Assembly (NCBI GenBank): GCA_021208685.1
Contig: JAJOJJ010000045.1
Location: 114,979-178,978, forward strand
Source: Saccharospirillaceae bacterium
GTDB lineage: Bacteria > Pseudomonadota > Gammaproteobacteria > Pseudomonadales > Oceanobacteraceae
Reading direction: 5' to 3'
Length of the DNA stretch: 64,000 nucleotides
The notes under the pieces are model-generated. The model was not told the origin of the DNA and made no database searches. It worked only from the letters and a program-made list of their open reading frames with translations. A program made the position numbers and the translations under genes. Positions 34,529-43,052 of the stretch are shown piece by piece (position 1 is the first letter of the stretch; every line of letters starts with the position of its first letter).

Positions 34529-35629
34529 TCAGTGGCTGGTCAGTGTCTGTTGCCCTGCTCTGTCCGGAAAGGAATACCGTAAAACACGTTTAACCACCGT
34601 CAGATACTGGCGGGCAAACGAACCGCTGTTGTAAGGAATACCGTGGGATTTGCACACTTGCTCCACCTGTTTTGCCATCGCCGGGTAATGACGCGCCGGA
34701 ATATCCGGAAATAAATGATGCTCAATCTGGCAGCTCAGATGGCCGGTCAGAATATGAAACCAGCGCGCACCTTCAAGGTTGGAAGAGCCCAGTATCTGGC
34801 GGTAATACCACTGTCCGCGGGTTTCGTTTTTACACTCGTCTTCACTGAATGTTTGCGCATCTTCGGTAAAGTGACCGCAAAAAATAATGGTGGATGTCCA
34901 CAGGTTGCGGATCAGGTTTGCACACAGATTGCCCAGCAGTACCGACCAGAACACCGGAAAACAGAGCAGCGGCCAGAAAATATAATCTTTAAAAACCTGC
35001 TTGCCGATTTTGCTGAAAAAGGCCGATTTTAATTCACTCCGGCTGATGGGCAGGTGGCTTTCTTTGCGGCGCTTACCGAAGAAAATCCGTTCCGCCGCCA
35101 GTTCGTGATACGCCACGCCCCACTGAAATAACAGGCTCAGGTTCAGGTAAGTAAAAAACTGCCAGAGGTTTTTCTTACGCCATGGGATATCGTCACTTAA
35201 ACGCAGCAGGCCATAACCGTAGTCGCGGTCTTTTCCAATAATATTGGTGTAGGTGTGATGCTCATGGTTGTGATATCGCTTCCAGGAATGACCATCCCCG
35301 ACAATGTCCCATTCAAAATTGCGCGAATTGATGTGCGGGTCATTCATCCAGTCATACTGGCCGTGCATGACGTTATGGCCAATTTCCATATTGTCGAGAA
35401 TTTTCGCCAGTGCCAGCATGAAGACTCCGGCAATCCAGAATAACGGATGCACAAAGCCGAGCACGATCACCACGCGGGATGAAAGATCCAGCATCCGCTG
35501 CCAGCGGATAACCCGACGGATGTAATCGGCATCGGCCTGACCTATTTTGCTTAATGCAGCATCACGGATGGCATTAATGTCCTGCTCAAAACGTAACAGC
35601 GTTTCTGCTGATGGAAGGCTGGTTGTCAT
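34529..35629 (-). CDS. Fatty acid desaturase (DesB-like)
   Basis: A 366-residue membrane diiron desaturase that introduces a cis double bond into acyl chains. Histidine boxes are HNVMH (~88), HNHEHH (~122) and CQIEHHLFP (~313), with hydrophobic segments between them. With the reductase 8 bp upstream the pair resembles Pseudomonas DesB/DesC, where DesC passes electrons to the acyl-CoA desaturase. ATG 35629 follows GAGGA; an in-frame ATG four codons earlier overlaps the reductase stop and is less likely. The regulator DesT, adjacent in Pseudomonas, is not here. Regiospecificity (delta-9 or other) is not determinable. Confidence 0.9.
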   Translation of the reverse strand: MTTSLPSAETLLRFEQDINAIRDAALSKIGQADADYIRRVIRWQRMLDLSSRVVIVLGFVHPLFWIAGVFMLALAKILDNMEIGHNVMHGQYDWMNDPHINSRNFEWDIVGDGHSWKRYHNHEHHTYTNIIGKDRDYGYGLLRLSDDIPWRKKNLWQFFTYLNLSLLFQWGVAYHELAAERIFFGKRRKESHLPISRSELKSAFFSKIGKQVFKDYIFWPLLCFPVFWSVLLGNLCANLIRNLWTSTIIFCGHFTEDAQTFSEDECKNETRGQWYYRQILGSSNLEGARWFHILTGHLSCQIEHHLFPDIPARHYPAMAKQVEQVCKSHGIPYNSGSFARQYLTVVKRVLRYSFPDRAGQQTLTSH

Positions 35630-35637
35630 TATTTTCC

Positions 35638-36795
35638 TCACAAATCCAGAATCAGATCACTGGCGGCAACCGAAATACACAGCTGAATCTCTTCACTGCC
35701 GGTATCGGAATAGGCGCCGGTTTTGGTGTTAAACACCACACCGCTCTCTTTTTTACAGATGCACTGATGGCAAACGCCAATACGGCAACCGCTGACCGGC
35801 CTCAGCCCGGCCTGCTCCGCCACCTCCAGTAATGTCTGCGCCGGTTGAGCAGCAACGTCAGCGGTGATTGCCGAACGCCGGAACGCGACCAGAGTGTCTG
35901 TTGCATCTGCACGCGGTCTGTCGATGGGGGCAGCACCAAAGTATTCGAAGCGGATCTGCGCCGGATCAACGTTCAGTTCACTCAGGGCGGTACGGGCAGC
36001 CTGAATCATCGGCGTCGGGCCGCAGATCATCGTTTCGCGCAGCGCATAATCGCTGCAGTACTGGCGGATATGCTCGGCACGGATAAAACCATGCTCCTCG
36101 TTATTCAGTAAGGTCAGGCTGAAGTACGGCATGGCCAGCTGCAGCCGGTCAAATTCCTCCCGGAATAAAAAATGCTGTGCGTGCCGGGCGTAATACAACA
36201 AATGCACCGGGCGTTCCGATTCCCCGCTCAGCAGGTTTTGCAGCATTGATCGGAACGGTGTGATGCCACTGCCACCGGCAATGAACAACAGTGGCTGCGT
36301 ATCATGCGTAAGCACAAAGTCGCCCTGTGCAGCCGACAGATTCACCAGACCACCCGCCGCAAGGTGCTGTCGCAACCAGGGCGTTATGCGTCCCTTGTCC
36401 TGCACGCGAATGGTCAGTTCAATCAGGCCGGTCTGGGCAAAATACGCAGGAGAAGATGAAATGCTGAATATCCGGCTGACACGACGACCATCCTGTTCCA
36501 CGCTGATTTCAACATACTGACCCGCCTGAAAACCCGCCCAGCCTTTCACCGGACGCAGTACCAGTGAGTACACATCCTCCAGCTCGGTACGAACTTCCAG
36601 CACACGGGCGCGCCAGCCAGACGTCGTCCAGCCAGGCAGAAACAACTGCACCAGCGGTTCGAAATAGGCGGTGAAATGATCATGCTGGGTCAGGCTGGAT
36701 GCCAGCCAGCGGCGCAGCCTCACAGCGGTTGTTGCGGCAAGAGAAGCTGGCCCGGAAGAGCGCGGTGAGAGCGCCGGGTCGGTCATGGTCGTCAT
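35638..36795 (-). CDS. Ferredoxin reductase-like electron donor of the desaturase (DesC-like)
   Basis: A 385-residue flavoprotein with C-terminal plant-type [2Fe-2S] ferredoxin. The FAD-binding stretch is RIFSISSSPAY (about 114), the NAD-binding site starts LFIAGGSGITPFRSML, and CGPTPMI follows. The cluster cysteines are in SGCRIGVCHQCICKK plus LCIS near the C-terminus. The first ~45 residues are an extension before the FNR domain. It should shuttle electrons from NAD(P)H to the adjacent desaturase. A second ATG lies three codons in. The upstream region of ~275 bp up to an inserted miniature element holds the promoter, which I could not identify. Confidence 0.88.
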   Translation of the reverse strand: MTTMTDPALSPRSSGPASLAATTAVRLRRWLASSLTQHDHFTAYFEPLVQLFLPGWTTSGWRARVLEVRTELEDVYSLVLRPVKGWAGFQAGQYVEISVEQDGRRVSRIFSISSSPAYFAQTGLIELTIRVQDKGRITPWLRQHLAAGGLVNLSAAQGDFVLTHDTQPLLFIAGGSGITPFRSMLQNLLSGESERPVHLLYYARHAQHFLFREEFDRLQLAMPYFSLTLLNNEEHGFIRAEHIRQYCSDYALRETMICGPTPMIQAARTALSELNVDPAQIRFEYFGAAPIDRPRADATDTLVAFRRSAITADVAAQPAQTLLEVAEQAGLRPVSGCRIGVCHQCICKKESGVVFNTKTGAYSDTGSEEIQLCISVAASDLILDL

Positions 36796-37070
36796 AAGGC
36801 ACCTGATTCAATGTGGACACATCTGCGTGTGTTTGGTTATCAGCGCGTGTTTTAACGATTCATCCGACTAAAGTCCAACAGCGAAAATCCCTGCCACCAG
36901 CTTCTGATCCCTGACATTCCAAGATGCAAAAACCGAGTAAGTGCTCCCTAACCCCTCAGCATCTTACTGCCCTGCATTTGAGAATTAATGCTGCACAAAG
37001 AAGAATTTAATCCACCCATTATTAACTTTATGGAATCAATATTTTAACGGCAGCGCTTCAGCAAAAACCC
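36796..37070. other. Non-coding region upstream of the desaturase operon
   Basis: No gene or conserved motif is recognised in these 275 bp. The region is relatively AT-rich near 37000-37045 and presumably carries the promoter of the minus-strand reductase-desaturase operon. A miniature insertion begins at 37071. Confidence 0.5.
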
Positions 37071-37144
37071 CGGATTGGAGTAACGCTGTTCACTTAAGCA
37101 ACCAGCCAGCGCTGACTGCATCTGAACAGCATTACGGATTGGAG
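37071..37144. mobile_element. 54-bp IS4-like miniature element with 10-bp target duplication
   Basis: A core at 37081-37134 has 12-bp terminal inverted repeats, TAACGCTGTTCA and TGAACAGCATTA, matching at 11 of 12 positions. It is flanked by identical 10-bp direct repeats CGGATTGGAG (37071-37080, 37135-37144), the mark of transposition. The outward ends resemble the IS4 terminal repeat as I recall it (TAATGCCGATCAGTTAAG); IS4-group elements make long target duplications. No coding capacity, so it must have been moved in trans. Confidence 0.7.
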
Positions 37145-37254
37145 ACCCTTCTTGCCCGCATCAGCGGTCACCACCAACGCCGGTCGACTGCCAGACGTCA
37201 GTACAATGTTGTCTTTTGATCCATCCATCTCCGATTGCCGCACCAATAACAGGC

Positions 37255-37282
37255 AAAAAAAGCGACCCGAAGGTCGCTTTTT
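37255..37282 (-). terminator. Intrinsic terminator of aceA
   Basis: GCGACC/GGTCGC arms with a CGAA loop are flanked by A and T runs; it lies 36 bp past the aceA stop and could act in both directions. Confidence 0.9.
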
Positions 37283-37317
37283 CTGAACACTGACGTGTCA
37301 ACGTTTTCTAAGAGATC

Positions 37318-38916
37318 TTAGATGTTGTTGAACTGGTTAGAAGTGTTCTTGGCACCGCCTGCTTTCAGTGCGTAATCACCAGAGAAGTACTCTTTGTGAT
37401 CATCACCGATGTCAGAACCGGACATGTTCTGGTGCTTAACGCAAGCGATACCCTGACGGATTTCCTTACGCTGAACGCCAGCCACGTAACCCAGCATACC
37501 GGCTTCGCCGAAGTATTCTTTAGCCAGGTTGTCCACAGACAGAGCAGTGGTGTGGTAAGTCGGCAGAGTGATCAGGTGATGGAAGATGTTCGCTTCACGT
37601 GAAGATTCAGCCTGGAAGTTCTGGATACGCTTGTCAGCTTCAGCAGCCAGCTCAGACTCATCGTAGTCAGCAGACATCAGCTTGGTACGGTCGTAAGCAG
37701 AAACGTCTTTACCTTCAGCAACCCATGCATCGTAGGTCTGCTGACGGAAGCTCAGAGTCCAGTTGAACGATGGAGAGTTGTTGTAAACCAGTTTCGCATC
37801 CGGGTGAACTTTACGAACGTCGTTCATCATGTCGCGGATTTCGTGAACAGTCGGAACGGCAGTTTCGATCCACAGCAGGTCAGCACCGGCGTTGATAGCG
37901 TGGATACAGTCGAACACGCAACGCTCATGGCCAGTACCTTCACGGAACTGGAACAGACCTGAAGCCAGACGCTTAGGACGAACCAGTTTGCCATCACGGC
38001 TGATCAGTACGTCACCCGCTTTGGTTTCTGCAGGAGTTACTTCTTCAACGTCCAGGAAGGAGTTGTAGATGTCGCCTTCGTCGCCTGGCTCGTTCACAAC
38101 AGCGATCTGCTTGGTCAGGCCAGCACCTTCAGAGTCGGTACGTGCAACGATGATACCGTCGTCAACACCCATTTCCAGGAACGCGTAACGCAGAGCGCGG
38201 ATTTTTGAGTGGAAGTCAGCGTGTGGAACGGTCACTTTACCGTCCTGGTGACCACACTGCTTCTCATCAGCAACCTGGTTTTCGATCTGCAGTGCACAAG
38301 CACCCGCTTCGATCATTTTCTTAGCCAGCAGGTAAGTGGCTTCTTCGTTACCGAAACCAGCGTCGATGTCAGCGATGATTGGTACGATGTGAGTTTCGTA
38401 GTTATCGATCTTAGCTTCGACTTCTTTGGCTTTGGCTTCGTCGCCAGCAGCGCGTGCAGCGTCCAGTTCACGGAACAGGCCGCCCAGTTCACGTGCATCA
38501 GCCTGACGCAGGAACTTGTACAGTTCTTCGATCAGGTCAGCAACAACAGTCTTCTCGTGCATAGACTGGTCAGGCAGTGGACCGAAGTCAGAACGCAGAG
38601 CAGCAACCATCCAGCCAGACAGGTACAGGTATTTACGTTCGGTAGTACCGAAGTGCTTCTTGATGGAGATCAGTTTCTGCTGACCTACAAAACCGTGCCA
38701 GCAACCCAGAGACTGAGTGTATTTGGTTTTGTCTTTATCGAACTCAGCCATGTCACGACGCATGATAGCGGCAGTGTACTTAGCGATATCCAGACCGGTT
38801 TTGAATTTGTTCTGCAGACGCATACGGGCTACAGATTCTGGCTTGATAGCAGACCACTGAGCACCGTTCTTTTCGATCAGCGCCTGAGCAGTTTTGGTTT
38901 CAGCTTGGTATGACAT
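37318..38916 (-). CDS. aceA: Isocitrate lyase (long class)
   Basis: Cleaves isocitrate to glyoxylate and succinate, the first step of the glyoxylate shunt, needed for growth on acetate or fatty acids. At 532 residues it belongs to the ~531-residue class known from Pseudomonas, not the 434-residue E. coli form. The catalytic loop reads KQCGHQDGK (the KKCGH motif of the shorter class), and NYETHIVPIIADIDAGFGNEE and the NNSPSFNW strand are typical. GAAGGAC precedes the ATG. No malate synthase is nearby. Codon usage is strongly biased, as expected of a highly expressed gene. The glyoxylate product links it with hyi/garR elsewhere in the window. Confidence 0.97.
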   Translation of the reverse strand: MSYQAETKTAQALIEKNGAQWSAIKPESVARMRLQNKFKTGLDIAKYTAAIMRRDMAEFDKDKTKYTQSLGCWHGFVGQQKLISIKKHFGTTERKYLYLSGWMVAALRSDFGPLPDQSMHEKTVVADLIEELYKFLRQADARELGGLFRELDAARAAGDEAKAKEVEAKIDNYETHIVPIIADIDAGFGNEEATYLLAKKMIEAGACALQIENQVADEKQCGHQDGKVTVPHADFHSKIRALRYAFLEMGVDDGIIVARTDSEGAGLTKQIAVVNEPGDEGDIYNSFLDVEEVTPAETKAGDVLISRDGKLVRPKRLASGLFQFREGTGHERCVFDCIHAINAGADLLWIETAVPTVHEIRDMMNDVRKVHPDAKLVYNNSPSFNWTLSFRQQTYDAWVAEGKDVSAYDRTKLMSADYDESELAAEADKRIQNFQAESSREANIFHHLITLPTYHTTALSVDNLAKEYFGEAGMLGYVAGVQRKEIRQGIACVKHQNMSGSDIGDDHKEYFSGDYALKAGGAKNTSNQFNNI

Positions 38917-38991
38917 GAATCAGTCCTTCAAGTTGGTGGGTGACGTTCGTCCTGACAGTCACAATGACTGCGGGCTGTACGTTAAATGCAG

Positions 38992-39072
38992 GCGAATAGT
39001 AGTGATTTCATCCCCATAATTGAAATCAATACCATGTATACCTGACATTTCTTAAATGAATGGACTATTCGC
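38992..39072. promoter_or_regulatory. Nested inverted repeats upstream of aceA
   Basis: GATTTCA (39004-39010) and TGAAATC (39021-39027) are perfect 7-bp arms 10 bp apart. Outside them GCGAATAGT (38992-39000) and ACTATTCGC (39064-39072) are perfect 9-bp arms. Lying 76-156 bp before the aceA ATG, they may be operator sites; no regulator can be named. Confidence 0.4.
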
Positions 39073-39122
39073 GATAAAAATACCGGCCTGATCCGACCGG
39101 ACAGACGCACCGCACGCTGCCG

Positions 39123-40070
39123 TTAAGCAGCGCTGACCGGCAGCCTCACCGTAAAGGTTGCCCCCTCACCGGGCTGGCTTTCAACCACAATTTCACCATC
39201 GTGTTCCTGCACCATGCCGTGGGAGATCGACAGGCCTAATCCAGTGCCTTCCCCAACCGGCTTCGTGGTAAAAAACGGAGTGAACAACTGACGCATATTT
39301 TCTTCGCTGATACCGCAGCCATTATCGCGGATGACGACTTCAATCCAGCCATCCACCAGACGCGTAGCGATGCGGATCAGACCGTTTTCCGGAACCGCCT
39401 GATTGGCGTTAGCGATCAGGTTGATGAACACCTGATTGAGCTTGCCAAAATAGCCCGGAATAAGAGGCAGATCGCCGTACTCAACCTCAACCTGAGCATG
39501 ATATTTGGTCTGATTATTCAGAATATTCAAAGCACCACGCAGACAATCATTGACGTCTACCGGCGCTTTTTCACCATCCTCCTGACGAATAAAGGATTTG
39601 AGATCAGCCACAATTTGCTTTACCCGCTCAAGCCCTTCAATGGTTTCCATGGCAAGGCTCTGATAATCGCTGAGCAGGTAAGCAATATCGAACTGCAACA
39701 ACGCATTACGCCAGCCATCCCGAAGTAATTCCAGCGAATCTCCCTGAGCAATGATGCCATCCATATGATGGAGAAAACGCTGTATATCCTGTAACCCCTC
39801 CACCAGACTGGAAAAGTTGCTGTAAATGTAACCCAGGGGATTATTGATTTCGTGAGCAACACCTGCCGCAAGAACCCCCAAAGCCGCCATTTTTTCAGAT
39901 TGCACCGCAATCTTCTGCTGCTCATGCAGACTGGAGTTGGCTTCCTTCAGTTGCTCATTGGCCAGAAAAAGCTCACGTGAGCGGTCTTCCAGCAACTGCT
40001 CCGCTTGTTTGCGCAATTCCTTTTCACGCAGATAGGCTTTTTCGTAATCGGTCTCAGGCATCGCGAACAT
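39123..40070 (-). CDS. Histidine kinase paired with H-NOX
   Basis: A 315-residue cytoplasmic sensor kinase without membrane segments. Residues ~10-60 form a coiled coil, followed by the phospho-acceptor box GVAHEINNPLGYIYSN, and the ATPase domain with N-box NQVFINLIANANQAV, G1 DNGCGIS and G2 GEGTGLGLSISHGM. It has no input domain of its own, fitting kinases regulated by a separate H-NOX protein. Its ATG overlaps the H-NOX stop (TAATG). A second ATG at 40061 is possible. The cognate response regulator is not adjacent. Autophosphorylation is probably inhibited by NO-bound H-NOX, as in known pairs. Confidence 0.92.
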   Translation of the reverse strand: MFAMPETDYEKAYLREKELRKQAEQLLEDRSRELFLANEQLKEANSSLHEQQKIAVQSEKMAALGVLAAGVAHEINNPLGYIYSNFSSLVEGLQDIQRFLHHMDGIIAQGDSLELLRDGWRNALLQFDIAYLLSDYQSLAMETIEGLERVKQIVADLKSFIRQEDGEKAPVDVNDCLRGALNILNNQTKYHAQVEVEYGDLPLIPGYFGKLNQVFINLIANANQAVPENGLIRIATRLVDGWIEVVIRDNGCGISEENMRQLFTPFFTTKPVGEGTGLGLSISHGMVQEHDGEIVVESQPGEGATFTVRLPVSAA

Positions 40071-40609
40071 TACCTCACCAGCGTTATATGCAGACTGCAA
40101 CAGTCTGCTCCCTGATGCATACAGGGATCATGTTTCAATTGATATTGTTCGGCAAAATGCCGGGCACTGCCGGCAATCAGACCTTCAGCCAGACGACAGA
40201 GCTTACGTGGTGAGCGGTAATGCATGGTGACCTCATCACGGTGCTGATTGTCGTAAGTAAAGTGCGGCAGCGCGGCATCCGGATACAGTTTTCTCACCTC
40301 AACATGAACAATCCGGTCGATTGTCACCAGAAAATCAATCAGCCCGCTGGCGTTATCAAAGAAGTCCGGAAACCGTTTATAAAATTCATTGACCATAAAA
40401 TCGCCGAACGCAAAAACCAGCTCATCGGCTGGCTTACCGGTCACCTGACTGGCGGCGGCAACCAATCCCAGCAATTCAGCATCCGGATACGTTTGGGTAG
40501 ACAGATACAAGCCATCGGAACCGGCTTGTTCCAGCACAGCATTCCAACCCGCCAGGCCAAATTGCTCTTCGACCATATCGCGCAGAATATCGAACACGAC
40601 ACCTTTCAT
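40070..40609 (-). CDS. H-NOX heme-based nitric oxide sensor
   Basis: A 179-residue HNOB/H-NOX protein. The proximal heme ligand is H102 (RIVHVEVRKLYPDA) and the heme-propionate motif YxSxR is Y131-S133-R135 (YRSPR), both at canonical positions. No distal tyrosine is evident, as expected for an NO-selective rather than O2-binding member. ATG 40609 is preferred over a longer frame because AGGGGG precedes it. Stop and start overlap with the kinase gene (TAATG). The unit should report nitric oxide to a phosphorelay that in other bacteria controls biofilm or quorum responses. Confidence 0.95.
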   Translation of the reverse strand: MKGVVFDILRDMVEEQFGLAGWNAVLEQAGSDGLYLSTQTYPDAELLGLVAAASQVTGKPADELVFAFGDFMVNEFYKRFPDFFDNASGLIDFLVTIDRIVHVEVRKLYPDAALPHFTYDNQHRDEVTMHYRSPRKLCRLAEGLIAGSARHFAEQYQLKHDPCMHQGADCCSLHITLVR

Positions 40610-40888
40610 AGAGATCCCCCTGACCGGAACAGCGGCCAATGCCTGCATTGCAACATCAGACAGACGCCAGCCCCTCTCAGATGTTTCAGGCCGCAGATGA
40701 CGGCACTCACCGAGCCAAAAGACTGACCACCAGCAAGCCCGGTACAAAGACACAGAGCATCTGATCTGATGAATATGCCTTCAGTTTAGCCAAACAATGC
40801 CGTTGTACCTCGGTCTTGCAGAGGTCTGTCAGAAGAAAACGGACTTAGAAGAACACTTTTAAGATAGAGATGTTGTAAATAGGATTAC

Positions 40889-40943
40889 GGCACCTCTGAA
40901 AAATTCTGCCCAGCTTCGCGTGAGTGACTTATTCAGAGGTACC
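40889..40943. repeat. 55-bp element with 12-bp inverted ends
   Basis: GGCACCTCTGAA (40889-40900) and TTCAGAGGTACC (40932-40943) match at 11 of 12 positions. It abuts the stop of the flavoprotein gene. The right end with GAATAAGTC resembles IS5-family ends only loosely. No target duplication is visible. A related fragment lies at 30082-30116. Confidence 0.5.
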
Positions 40944-42146
40944 TTAAACAAACTCCGCCGCAGCCACCGCACTCGACCAGGCCCACTGAAAGTTAAAGCC
41001 GCCCAGGTGGCCAGTGACATCGACCACTTCGCCAATAAAGAACAAACCGGGAAAGCGTTGCGCTTCCATGGTTTTGGATGACAGCTCGTCGGTATCCACG
41101 CCGCCCAGTGCCACCTCGGCGGTGCGGTAACCTTCGGTTCCCGCCGGTTTAACCAACCACTGATGCAGGCTCAGTGCAATGGCATCCATATCGGCACCGG
41201 ATAACTGCGCTAACGTGCTCTGTTGCCAGGCAGAAGATGCCAGCCATTTCTCAGCAAACTTCTGTGTCGTCAGCTCTGCCAGCCAGTTTTTCAGCGACAG
41301 CTTAGGCCGCTCATGCTGTTGCTGACGCAACAGACTGGCAACCTCATGATCCGGCAACAGATTAATGCTCAGGCTTTGTCCTGCCTGCCAGTAAGAAGAA
41401 ATCTGCAGCATGGCGGGCCCGCTGAGACCCCGGTGGGTAAACAGCATATCGTCGCGGAAAACCTGGCCCGCGCATTCCACTTCTATATTAAGTGCCGTGC
41501 CGGACAATGCCTCACTCAGCTGCTTGTTATGATCCGTCAGGGTAAAAGGCACCAGACCCGCCCGTGGCGCATACACTTTCAGGCCAAACTGCTGCGCCAG
41601 TTCATAGCCGAATCCCGTTGCCCCCAGGGTGGGAATAGAGGGCCCGCCGCTGGCAACCACCAGCGACTCACAGCCAAGCAACACACCCCCACCCTTCAGC
41701 TGATAACGGCAACCGCGCAGGGTACATTGAGCAACCGCACTGACCGGCGTATCCAGCCAGATCGTTACCCCCTGTTGCTCACACTCGCTGAGCAGCATGT
41801 TCAGAATGTCGGAAGCCTTGTTATCGCAGAACAGCTGGCCATCTTTCTTCTCGTGATAAGCCACACCATAACGCTCTACCAGAGCAATAAAATCCCATTG
41901 GGTATACCGTTTAAGCGCCGACTTACAGAAATGCGGGTTATGGCTCAGGTATTTATCCGGGGTGACATAATAGTTGGTGAAGTTACAGCGCCCGCCCCCC
42001 GACATCAGAATTTTCTTACCCGCTTTATTGGCATGATCAACAACCAGCACAGAACGGCCACGCCCGGCGGCCTGGGCGGCGCACATTAAACCGGCGGCGC
42101 CGGCGCCAATGACGATCACATCAAATTTCTGTAGCATTTCCGTCAT
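40944..42146 (-). CDS. HI0933-family (YhiN-like) flavoprotein
   Basis: A 400-residue FAD-binding protein, HI0933/BaiN-like family, often annotated as NAD(P)/FAD-dependent oxidoreductase. The dinucleotide motif VIVIGAGAAGLMCA is at residues 10-23, AGKKILMSGGGRCNFTN follows, and the C-terminal FAD contact FFIGEVVDVTGHLGGFN is intact. The physiological substrate is not established. An alternative ATG lies three codons downstream. The gene is transcribed alone on the minus strand, divergent from the acyltransferase gene 78 bp away, and its stop touches a 55-bp inverted-end element. Confidence 0.9.
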   Translation of the reverse strand: MTEMLQKFDVIVIGAGAAGLMCAAQAAGRGRSVLVVDHANKAGKKILMSGGGRCNFTNYYVTPDKYLSHNPHFCKSALKRYTQWDFIALVERYGVAYHEKKDGQLFCDNKASDILNMLLSECEQQGVTIWLDTPVSAVAQCTLRGCRYQLKGGGVLLGCESLVVASGGPSIPTLGATGFGYELAQQFGLKVYAPRAGLVPFTLTDHNKQLSEALSGTALNIEVECAGQVFRDDMLFTHRGLSGPAMLQISSYWQAGQSLSINLLPDHEVASLLRQQQHERPKLSLKNWLAELTTQKFAEKWLASSAWQQSTLAQLSGADMDAIALSLHQWLVKPAGTEGYRTAEVALGGVDTDELSSKTMEAQRFPGLFFIGEVVDVTGHLGGFNFQWAWSSAVAAAEFV

Positions 42147-42224
42147 AAAATTCTTCAGGCGTCATGGTCTGTGGACAAGACGCCATTATGCCATCGAATC
42201 CAACAATAAAGAGTAGTCAGCGCT

Positions 42225-43031
42225 ATGGAGTTGTTTGACCGACAGGGGTTACTGCAGGCCACCGGCCTCACACCGCGTAAACTGGAATTTCTGCTGCGTC
42301 TGCTGAAAGGTCCGACACTGAACCGCATTTACAATGAACTGGATAAGAAACAGGGCATCGATATGATTGAAAACGCCCTGCATCGTCTCAACATTCACAT
42401 TGATTACGATCCGGCTGCGCTTGATGCTGCCATTCCGGCAGAAGGACCGTTTGTAACCGTATCCAACCATCCCTTTGGTTTTCTTGATGGTGTCATTCTG
42501 CTGCTGGTCATTGGCCGCAAGCGTCCGGAGTTTCGCGCAGTCGCTAATTTTCTGCTGAGCTATTTCGCACCGATTTCCGATTTATTTATTACCGTTAATC
42601 CGTTTGAAAATTCCGGCCCTAAGGGCATGGGGGGAATGCGGAAATCGCTGGCGCAGCTGGAACGTGGTGAAGGTCTGGGATTATTTCCGGCCGGAGAAGT
42701 ATCCACCTGGTATAAAGGCCAATCCGGGATTTATGACCGCCCCTGGTCAATTTCCAGCATCCGCATGATCCGCAAGGCTGAAGTGCCCGTTATCCCGATT
42801 TACTTTCATGGACATAACAGCCGCAGTTTTCACGTGCTCGGGAAAATACATCCGGCACTGCGCACGCTGCGGATTCCGGCAGAATTCCTGAAGAAACAGA
42901 ACTCAACGATTCAGATGGGAATTGGCGAACGGCTGGAATGGCAAGAACTGGCAGGGCTGGAAAGCAACGAAGCCATGCGCGATTTCCTGCGGCGCAAAAC
43001 CTACGAACAGGCTGAAAAATTCCGCCGCTGA
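42225..43031 (+). CDS. Lysophospholipid-type acyltransferase
   Basis: A 268-residue PlsC-superfamily acyltransferase. The catalytic motif is NHPFGFLDG (His and Asp separated by five residues, as in the NHPxGxxDG subgroup related to ornithine-lipid and hemolysin-like acyltransferases). The second motif FPAGEVSTW positions the glycerol or amine acceptor. No membrane anchor is obvious beyond a hydrophobic segment after the active site. The exact acceptor is unknown, so the name plsC is not used. The gene converges with rnhB; 21 bp separate the stops. Confidence 0.85.
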   Translation: MELFDRQGLLQATGLTPRKLEFLLRLLKGPTLNRIYNELDKKQGIDMIENALHRLNIHIDYDPAALDAAIPAEGPFVTVSNHPFGFLDGVILLLVIGRKRPEFRAVANFLLSYFAPISDLFITVNPFENSGPKGMGGMRKSLAQLERGEGLGLFPAGEVSTWYKGQSGIYDRPWSISSIRMIRKAEVPVIPIYFHGHNSRSFHVLGKIHPALRTLRIPAEFLKKQNSTIQMGIGERLEWQELAGLESNEAMRDFLRRKTYEQAEKFRR

Positions 43032-43052
43032 GAATGCGATAAATCCGCCTGC

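Noticed and set aside
37079..37094. AGTAACGCTGTTCACT resembling a DesT operator upstream of the desaturase genes
   Set aside because: The similarity is explained by the terminal inverted repeat of the miniature element at 37081-37134, and the site is ~285 bp from the gene start.
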